A stretch of DNA of 10,668 bases from assembly GCA_021809225.1 (NCBI GenBank), contig JAKBAL010000035.1:1-10668 (forward strand), given 5' to 3'. The notes under the pieces were generated by a model, which searched no databases, was not told the origin of the DNA, and saw only the letters and a program-made list of their open reading frames with translations. Positions within the stretch are counted from its first letter, which is position 1. The number at the start of each line of letters is the position of its first letter. This DNA is from Pseudomonadota bacterium. GTDB lineage: Bacteria > Pseudomonadota > Alphaproteobacteria > UBA9655. The translations under genes and the position numbers were made by a program. Shown here piece after piece: positions 5,378 to 10,668 of this stretch.

Positions 5378-6523
5378 TTAAGGATTTCGACTCTCAGGAA
5401 AAGGTTTGCAAATCCTCCCCCCGCTCAAAGGAGTGGGAGCCCCCGTTGTTCCGGGGAAAGTAAGGGAGAGGTTTCTCAAAGATCTTACGGCTAAAAAACC
5501 AAAGGCTTGAGCTTCTAAAGCATCTCCATTCCATCCCTTATCGGAAGCCTTTTGGACTTGGCAGTTAAGACGTTCCTCCATCATTTTAAGAAGAGTCGGG
5601 TTGTGAGCACCGCCACCAGCGACGAGCCAGGCGGATGGCTGCGTCGGAAAATACGTGAGTGCTTTTTCTAAGGAAGCTGCTGTAAAGGCTGTTAAGGTCG
5701 CTATGCCATCTTCAAAAGGAATGCATTTTACGTCCTCCAAGCAGCCTTTAAATGTGTTCCGATCCAAAGACTTAGGCGGTTTTTGGGTAAAGTAGGAGTG
5801 AGACAGCCACCGTGTTAAAAGCGCGTCATTGACTTGGCCAATGGCCGCAATTTTCCCCGCCTCATCCCAAGGAAGGCCCCTGTTTTCACGCACCCAATCA
5901 TCAATCAATCCATTTCCTGGTCCCGTATCAAAAGCCAGTATTTCATTTTCACCCGTTCCTACCCAGGTCACGTTAGCAACTCCACCGATATTAAGAATGG
6001 CGATGGGCTTGGGTAGATTCTTCCCTAATGCATGATGAAAAATAGGAACGAGAGGAGCTCCTTGTCCTCCATGAGCCACATCATTCAAGCGAAATTGGTC
6101 GATAACAGGAATACCCGTGAGAGAAGCAAGGAGATGACCATCCCCAATAATGTGGGTTTCGCCTATCTCTCCCTTTTGACGAGGGGGCTTATGAAAAAGG
6201 GTTTGCCCATGAAAACCAATGAGATCTACATCAGAAAATTTGATACCGCTTTGTTGTAAAAGCATAAAAACAACATCTGCATGCTGCTCTGTAATAACGC
6301 GTTCGAGAGGAATCTCATCAGGACCGGGAGGGCGACCATAGGCTTTAAGAATTTGATTGCGTAACGCTTCAGGATAAGGAACATAATGGGTGGGGCCAAA
6401 GGCGCTCACCCTTATTCCGTCTGTTTGAATGAGTGCCGCATCTATCCCATCTGCCGATGTCCCCGACATAAGCCCTAGGGCCCACAAAGGTTTTTTTAAA
6501 GAATTTGACATTTTTGAATCCAT
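5378..6523 (-). CDS. anmK: Anhydro-N-acetylmuramic acid kinase
   Basis: AnmK uses ATP and water to open and phosphorylate 1,6-anhydro-MurNAc, released during cell-wall turnover, giving MurNAc-6-phosphate for the peptidoglycan recycling pathway in the cytoplasm. The full 381-residue protein is collinear with the family. Motifs: GLMSGTSADGID (17-28, ATP phosphate loop), FHGQT (104-108), HGGQGAPLVP (151-160), ILNIGGVANVT (176-186), FDTGPGN (198-204) with the catalytic Asp199, VAGGGAHNP (301-309) and EAQAFGFLA (337-345). No key residue is missing. The frame begins at ATG 6523, and a second ATG at 6511 gives a more usual N-terminus; neither has a strong ribosome binding site. Either start lies inside the 3' end of the upstream oxidoreductase gene (stop at 6496), so translation is probably coupled and the two form an operon. 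The MurQ etherase that uses its product is not in the window. Confidence 0.96.
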   Translation of the reverse strand: MDSKMSNSLKKPLWALGLMSGTSADGIDAALIQTDGIRVSAFGPTHYVPYPEALRNQILKAYGRPPGPDEIPLERVITEQHADVVFMLLQQSGIKFSDVDLIGFHGQTLFHKPPRQKGEIGETHIIGDGHLLASLTGIPVIDQFRLNDVAHGGQGAPLVPIFHHALGKNLPKPIAILNIGGVANVTWVGTGENEILAFDTGPGNGLIDDWVRENRGLPWDEAGKIAAIGQVNDALLTRWLSHSYFTQKPPKSLDRNTFKGCLEDVKCIPFEDGIATLTAFTAASLEKALTYFPTQPSAWLVAGGGAHNPTLLKMMEERLNCQVQKASDKGWNGDALEAQAFGFLAVRSLRNLSLTFPGTTGAPTPLSGGRICKPFPESRNP

Positions 6524-9500
6524 AACCCTGTTTGTTTTTCTAACAAGCTATTTTGCTGCAGCCTGCTATGAAGAACCTCAAAATCCACCTCATCCAAACT
6601 TTGGTCTTGAACTGAACACGAGAATACAACCCGCGTTTTTCCCGTAACGGGATCAATAAGAGACTGAATACATTGGCCGCAAATTTCTTTCATCATACAT
6701 TGCATAGGAGAATTAAGACTGGCAAGTCCTTTGTGAGTAGGATTGAGGTGAGGCTTTAAAACCGTCTTCCGTGCACAGGCAACAGCCGCCATCATCCGAT
6801 CTGATCCAATTGCTATTATTCGGTCAATTCCACTTAAAGAAAGGGGGGGTGATGAACTTGCATAGGCTAAAAGCCCTTCAATCACATTGCCTACATAAGC
6901 AAAATCTTGTGGACGTTTAGGACTTAGCCCTGGAGAAGATTCACAGCACCAAATCACATGGTCTGATACGGCCTCTATTTCTTCAGCCTTAAATCGATCC
7001 TCAGGGGTTTGGTACCCAGCTACATAAATAACGCGGTTATGGTTTTCTTTTAAGGCTCTCCCTATTGAGAAGAGAACAGCATTACCCAATCCTCCACCTA
7101 TCAAAAGAACGGTTTCACCAATTGGAATTTCGGTCGGTGTTCCCGTGGGTCCCATCAAAACAACACGTTCTCCTGACTTTAGAAATTGGCAAAGACGGGA
7201 TGATCCCCCTTCTTCCAAAACGATTAAGGATAAAAGTCCCCGTTTTGGATCTGCGTAAGCCCCAGTCAGGGCAAGTCCTTCCATATTTTGAGGACCATAG
7301 TTTTGCAGCCTAAAAAACTGACCTGGTTTAAAATTCAGAGCTGCTTGTGGTGCTCTGATGACAACTTCTACAATCGTGGACGTTAAGCGATGAATAGCCT
7401 GTACTCGTGGACATAAGAGATCATCAAGTTTCTGGAAAAAATCGGGGGTAGGGCAGGGCACCTGTTTTAAAAGAGCCTTACAAACGTAAGGGCACCCATC
7501 CTTGGCGCTGGCCATGGCTTTAACCACATTTCCATGATAGGCGGGGTTAAGATCCCCAAAGAAACTAACTTTCTCTTTTCCCTGATAAGAAATAACAAAG
7601 TCGTCTCCCTCAATCTTTAAATGAGAATCCTCTTGTTCTAATACTGTATTGGGGTGAGTCCCCGTTGCAACGAGAAGTGTTTTGCAGGGAAGGGATTGAA
7701 ATTCTCCCTCAGTCTCAACAAGAAGGCTTTCAATATGTCCATATGAATCTACCTTTACCTCCCGAGGAATGGCATTTTCAAGGAAAACGACCCCTTGCTG
7801 AAGGGAAAGGTCCAGCTCTTCCGCATTAAGCCGATAACTGGGAGAATCTTGAAGTCGTTTGCGATAAACAAGTGTAGACGCATTTTCTAAAACACTGTAA
7901 TCACCCTTTCGAAAAGTATGAGCATGGCTCAAAAACTCTTCCGCGATTTCAGCTTCTTCTTTTGAAAGGGAAGGGTGAAGTCCGCCTAATTCTTCAGTCC
8001 GCTTTAAAAATTTTTCTACCTGAAGGGGATAATAAGCAAGGGCTTCTGTCGCTGTGTCAACAGCCGTTAGGCCTCCTCCTACCACAAGAATGGGAAGTCG
8101 AATTTGAAGGTTTGCTAAGGAATTTTCTTGGGCAGCTCCCGTTAATTGAAGAGCCATCAAAAAATCTGAAGCAAGTCTTACGCCTCGAGAAAGACCATCG
8201 GGAATTTCAAGGATATTTGGTCGCCCTGCCCCTAAACAAAGAGAGATATGATCAAAGCCGAGGGCAAATGCTTGCGGCAGGGTCAATGTCCCTCCGATGC
8301 GCACTCCATCATAAAGAGTAAAGGACGACCTCCGCTCTAAAAGCAAGCGAACAAGCTTTAGATAATTTTTATCCCAGCGTGATGTAATACCGTATTCTGT
8401 CACGCCCCCAAAGCCTGCTGGCGTTCGCTGACTTAAAGGTTCCTTGAGGCTTGCCCATTCGCGAATCGGTTGGTTTAAAATCTCTTTTTCTAGAGGTTCA
8501 ATTTTGAGGCCATCAATGCCAACAACCGTGTGACCTTCATTGAGAAGATAATAGGCAAGGGTAAAACCAGCAGGCCCCATGCCAGCGACTAAAACTTTAT
8601 AACCAGAAGTTTTTTCTGGGTAAGGTCGCTTTAGATTCAGGGGATTCCAGCGAGACAAAAGACTATAAATTTCGAGACCCCAGGGAAGATTTAAAATGCT
8701 TTCCAAGGTTTGTGTCTCAATGCTGGGAATATCGACGGCCTCTTGTTTTTGAAAAATGCACCCTTTCATACAATCATTACAAATACGATGACCTGTGGCA
8801 GCAACCATCGGATTATCTACCATGATAACGGCGAGAGACCCTAAGACATATCCTTGGGTGCGTAGAGTGTTCATCTCCGATATTTTTTGATCGAGTGGGC
8901 ATCCTTTGTTGGTTTGAGAGTGGCCTTTCGAACACGAATCTTTGCCCTGAGTGTGGCATAAGATACAATAATGAGCTTGATCCAAAGCTTCCTCAACGGA
9001 TACGCTAAATTCTTTTCGAGGAATTCGATGAGGGGAAGCTAAAACATGTCCTTTTTTCTCAAGGGGAATTAAAGTCTCAGGATTGATTTTACGCGGTAAT
9101 TTAAAAAGAATGGAAGGCTTATCTTGATGAAGAGACCAAGCCGCATATTCCTTAGCAACTTCAAGAAATGATGTATTTTTATCCTCAAGGGCTTTAAGAA
9201 CTTGGCGCGCGAAGGCGAGATCAGAGTAAGGTTCACTCATTAACAAGGAAAGATCTTGCTTGAGTTGCGCCCCATTGAATTGTTGAGCGTCTTCTTTTGA
9301 AAAAGCTTTCGCAGCGATGCGCTGAACAAAGATTCGTTTACAACGATAAAGAGGTGCCAACGCATAAGTTTGGGATTGAAGATTTGAAAGCTCTTTTTCA
9401 ATACAGAATAGACGGCTGATAAAATCTTCCACATAAGGACTTAGATCTAAAAGAAGAGCACTTTCTTCAAAGGAGGAGGGGAGGGTGAGTCGCGCCCGGC

Positions 9501-9624
9501 TTAATCGAAAAGCAAGAGATTCGTCACATTCCTTAAGATGGTTAAGAAAAGTCTGATCAAGACGCAATAATCCTTTTGAGGTATGTAAATCTTCAAAAGT
9601 GAAATCAAGAGATAAAAATGTCAT
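6496..9624 (-). CDS. Fused NADPH/NADH flavin-iron-sulfur oxidoreductase (GltD/NfnL-like plus PyrK/NfnS-like), 1042 aa
   Basis: Numbering is from ATG 9624. Residues 1-205 form a helical N-terminal region of unknown role. A GltD/DPYD-type iron-sulfur module follows with Cys220, 223, 231, 242 and then Cys282, 285, 289 (CNDCMKGC), likely ligands of [4Fe-4S] clusters. VAGMGPAG (346-353) binds FAD. RTPAGFGGVTEYG (400-412) and VVGGGLTAVD (514-523) are the GltD/NfnL-type substrate and NADPH-binding regions. The C-terminal 300 residues match PyrK and ferredoxin-NADP reductases: PGQFFRLQNY (767-776) for a second flavin, IGGGLGN (842-848) for NAD(P), and Cys976, 982, 985 and 1003 for a [2Fe-2S] cluster. 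The domain order recalls NfnL-NfnS, the bifurcating transhydrogenase, in one chain. Alphaproteobacterial proteins of about this size and layout exist; their reaction is not established to my knowledge. The frame opens further upstream at GTG 9690, but those 22 residues come partly from a repeat and family similarity starts at MTFLSLDFTFEDLH. No good ribosome binding site precedes 9624. Downstream, anmK overlaps its end. Confidence 0.88.
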   Translation of the reverse strand: MTFLSLDFTFEDLHTSKGLLRLDQTFLNHLKECDESLAFRLSRARLTLPSSFEESALLLDLSPYVEDFISRLFCIEKELSNLQSQTYALAPLYRCKRIFVQRIAAKAFSKEDAQQFNGAQLKQDLSLLMSEPYSDLAFARQVLKALEDKNTSFLEVAKEYAAWSLHQDKPSILFKLPRKINPETLIPLEKKGHVLASPHRIPRKEFSVSVEEALDQAHYCILCHTQGKDSCSKGHSQTNKGCPLDQKISEMNTLRTQGYVLGSLAVIMVDNPMVAATGHRICNDCMKGCIFQKQEAVDIPSIETQTLESILNLPWGLEIYSLLSRWNPLNLKRPYPEKTSGYKVLVAGMGPAGFTLAYYLLNEGHTVVGIDGLKIEPLEKEILNQPIREWASLKEPLSQRTPAGFGGVTEYGITSRWDKNYLKLVRLLLERRSSFTLYDGVRIGGTLTLPQAFALGFDHISLCLGAGRPNILEIPDGLSRGVRLASDFLMALQLTGAAQENSLANLQIRLPILVVGGGLTAVDTATEALAYYPLQVEKFLKRTEELGGLHPSLSKEEAEIAEEFLSHAHTFRKGDYSVLENASTLVYRKRLQDSPSYRLNAEELDLSLQQGVVFLENAIPREVKVDSYGHIESLLVETEGEFQSLPCKTLLVATGTHPNTVLEQEDSHLKIEGDDFVISYQGKEKVSFFGDLNPAYHGNVVKAMASAKDGCPYVCKALLKQVPCPTPDFFQKLDDLLCPRVQAIHRLTSTIVEVVIRAPQAALNFKPGQFFRLQNYGPQNMEGLALTGAYADPKRGLLSLIVLEEGGSSRLCQFLKSGERVVLMGPTGTPTEIPIGETVLLIGGGLGNAVLFSIGRALKENHNRVIYVAGYQTPEDRFKAEEIEAVSDHVIWCCESSPGLSPKRPQDFAYVGNVIEGLLAYASSSPPLSLSGIDRIIAIGSDRMMAAVACARKTVLKPHLNPTHKGLASLNSPMQCMMKEICGQCIQSLIDPVTGKTRVVFSCSVQDQSLDEVDFEVLHSRLQQNSLLEKQTGLWIQKCQIL

Positions 9625-9669
9625 GATCTGTTCAATCAAAATAGAATTGGGAGTTGCAAAATTTAAAGA

Positions 9670-9756
9670 CTGGATTGCTTCGTAGCTCACGCTCCTCGCA
9701 ATGACGAGGTGGGGGAATCGTCATTGCGAGGCTGCAAAGCAGCCGCAGCAATCCAG
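9670..9756. repeat. Dispersed palindromic repeat, two units head to head
   Basis: Left unit 9670-9706 (minus orientation) and right unit 9719-9756 (plus orientation) are both of the CGTCATTGCGAGG...GCAATCCAG type also seen at 1202-1291. Here the TCATTGCGAGG ends face each other: CCTCGCAATGACGA (9694-9707) and TCGTCATTGCGAGG (9718-9731) form a perfect 14-base inverted repeat around a 10-base loop. The outer arms CTGGATTGCT (9670-9679) and AGCAATCCAG (9747-9756) also pair. The right unit has an inner hairpin, GCTGC-AAA-GCAGC (9731-9743). The whole element can fold into one long hairpin in the leader of the oxidoreductase mRNA. The left unit contains the GTG at 9690 that begins the open frame of that gene. 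Confidence 0.85.
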
Positions 9757-9807
9757 AAAAACCTTATTTTCACTCATGGCAAATATATTTTTAAAAAATT
9801 TCAAAGT

Positions 9808-9835
9808 TTATTATTTATAATTTTATTATGATCAA
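9808..9835 (-). promoter_or_regulatory. Promoter candidate for the oxidoreductase-anmK operon
   Basis: On the minus strand TTGATC (9835-9830) is followed after 16 bases by TAATAA (9813-9808) in a very AT-rich stretch. Transcription would start near 9800 and the leader would contain the whole palindromic repeat at 9670-9756 before ATG 9624. AT-rich DNA yields such matches easily, so this is a weak call. Confidence 0.28.
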
Positions 9836-9844
9836 AGATCAATG

Positions 9845-9922
9845 AGTTTAATGTAACTACTTACCTCTCCCCACACGGGGTGTCATGTATGGACCTGAGT
9901 GGGTAAGTAGTTACAGTTTAAT
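9845..9922. mobile_element. 62-base miniature transposable element with target-site duplication
   Basis: The element proper is 9853-9914. Its ends are perfect 13-base terminal inverted repeats, GTAACTACTTACC (9853-9865) and GGTAAGTAGTTAC (9902-9914). It is flanked by a perfect 8-base direct repeat, AGTTTAAT (9845-9852 and 9915-9922), the expected target-site duplication. The core holds a short hairpin CCCC-ACAC-GGGG (9869-9880) and no coding frame. Termini beginning GTAA with 8-base duplications are characteristic of the IS66 family, so a non-autonomous IS66-like derivative is the best guess. It lies 2 bases past the stop codon of the last gene and could act as that gene's terminator hairpin. 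Confidence 0.85.
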
Positions 9923-9924
9923 AT

Positions 9925-10668
9925 TTATTCTTTAGAAAGAGAAAGAAGATCTGTCTCCACAGTTTCATTTGTATTTATGTGACGCAAGACAATTCCAATG
10001 CGCGACCCACTTCTAGCTTCATCAACAAATCCTCCTAAAGCCCTGAGCATATTGATGACCTCGCCCATTTCTCCAGAAAAACTCAGGTTGTGAATCTGAC
10101 AAAAAACATCCCATGGGCCACCTCCAATTTGAATCGCTGTTGTTGGTCTTGCTTGATCCCCTTTCTTTTTAACAGTTTCAAGGGTATAACCGCCATCAAG
10201 AAGAACTTTTTGAATATCCTCTACATGGAAACGGCGTAATTTTTTGGATCCATTCTTATGTGGGTTATGAATGACAGATTTAATATTTCCTTTCGGAGTT
10301 AAGAGTTCTTTCTCACCTAAAGCTTGAGTATTTTTACTTTTTTCAGAAATAGTTGAAGATGGAACTTTATTAGCCTTTTGTTGTTTTACTTTATCTTTTT
10401 CTCTTTGCCGCAGTTCTTTTTTAGCGGGAGACCGAAAATTCTTTTTAGGGTTTTCCTTTTTTTATCCAGTCCTCATAAACCAAGATTCAAAAGTTTCGCC
10501 CTGACTTCCCCTAGTCGGAAAAGTTTTGCCTACTGAAGGGATAGTAGAGGTTTCTTTCCTTGGGGAATTAGACTTATTTTCTTGATTTTGTTTTTGCTGT
10601 TTTTCAATTTGTAATTTTTTCTTTTGACGTAACTTTTGTTTTTTTTTTCTTATTTTTTTTATGCGGTT
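9925..10668 (-). pseudogene. Lys/Gln-rich protein of unknown function, interrupted by an in-frame stop; 5' end outside the window
   Basis: On the minus strand one frame is open from the window edge (10668) to a TAA at 10464-10462, then open again without a frame change for 178 codons to TAA 9927-9925. The upstream 68 codons are Lys/Gln/Asn-rich (RKKKQKLRQKKK..., then SVGKTFPTRGSQGETFESWF). The part after the stop starts equally Lys-rich (KKENPKKNFRSPAKKELRQR) and ends in an apparently folded domain: KLRRFHVEDIQKVLLDGGY, PTTAIQIGGGPWDVFCQIHN and GEMGEVINMLRALGGFVDEA, then RIGIVLRH. No ATG, GTG or TTG occurs between the internal stop and the folded domain, so the second half has no obvious start of its own. 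A nonsense mutation, or a sequencing error in an A-rich run (TAAAAAAAGG), explains this best. I do not recognise the C-terminal domain. Confidence 0.6.

Noticed and set aside
7962..8321. A 119-residue plus-strand frame within the oxidoreductase gene
   Set aside because: It is fully antisense to the NADPH-binding part of a clearly recognised protein, with no start signals.
9240..9434. A 64-residue minus-strand frame overlapping the oxidoreductase gene in another frame
   Set aside because: It is an alternative-frame shadow of the N-terminal region, with no independent evidence.
10455..10464. Programmed -1 frameshifting at A-AAA-AAG near the internal stop of the right-edge gene
   Set aside because: The TAA comes before the slippery run in the frame that is being read, and both coding halves are in the same frame, so a frameshift would not join them.
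1..10668. CRISPR array, tRNA or rRNA genes
   Set aside because: No regularly spaced direct repeats, cloverleaf-like sequences or conserved rRNA segments were seen.

Overview
The window looks like chromosomal DNA of an alphaproteobacterium with a moderately reduced, decaying genome, most likely an intracellular or host-associated lineage near Holosporales or Rickettsiales. The placement is inferred from three things: the family of the giant redox fusion protein, dispersed palindromic repeats of the TCATTGCGAGG...GCAATCCAG type, and several broken genes in little space. Nothing in the window fixes the species.

Left part (1-2700). A partial aspartoacylase-type gene leaves the window to the left. 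It diverges from a compact alpha/beta hydrolase gene (357-1019). A gene-free stretch of about 450 bases follows, holding a pair of 38-base palindromic repeat units, a promoter candidate and a short perfect palindrome. It leads into an exported protein of unknown function (1468-2640) that ends at a hairpin terminator.

Middle (2699-5377). On the minus strand lie the remains of a toxin-antitoxin pair: a ribbon-helix-helix antitoxin gene with a frameshift, directly abutting a PIN-domain (VapC-like) toxin gene cut to 35 codons. A small secreted protein (3154-3534) faces away from it. This gene converges with an AT-rich gene for a polytopic O-antigen ligase/polymerase-type membrane protein (3621-5231). 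A hairpin spanning the end of the latter can terminate the former.

Right part (5378-9756). Two minus-strand genes overlap and probably form an operon. The first is a large flavin/iron-sulfur oxidoreductase that joins a GltD/NfnL-like half to a PyrK/NfnS-like half. The second is anmK, the peptidoglycan-recycling kinase for anhydro-N-acetylmuramic acid. The open frame of the oxidoreductase runs back into a second copy of the dispersed repeat, arranged as a long inverted repeat.

Right edge (9757-10668). There is a 62-base miniature transposable element with perfect 13-base terminal inverted repeats and a perfect 8-base target duplication, inserted 2 bases past the stop codon of the last gene. 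That gene encodes a Lys/Gln-rich protein of unknown function and is interrupted by an in-frame TAA.

No rRNA, tRNA or CRISPR was seen. No new multi-gene system is evident. The items most worth a second look are the miniature element, the decayed toxin-antitoxin pair, the redox fusion with its repeat-derived 5' end, and the interrupted gene at the right edge.
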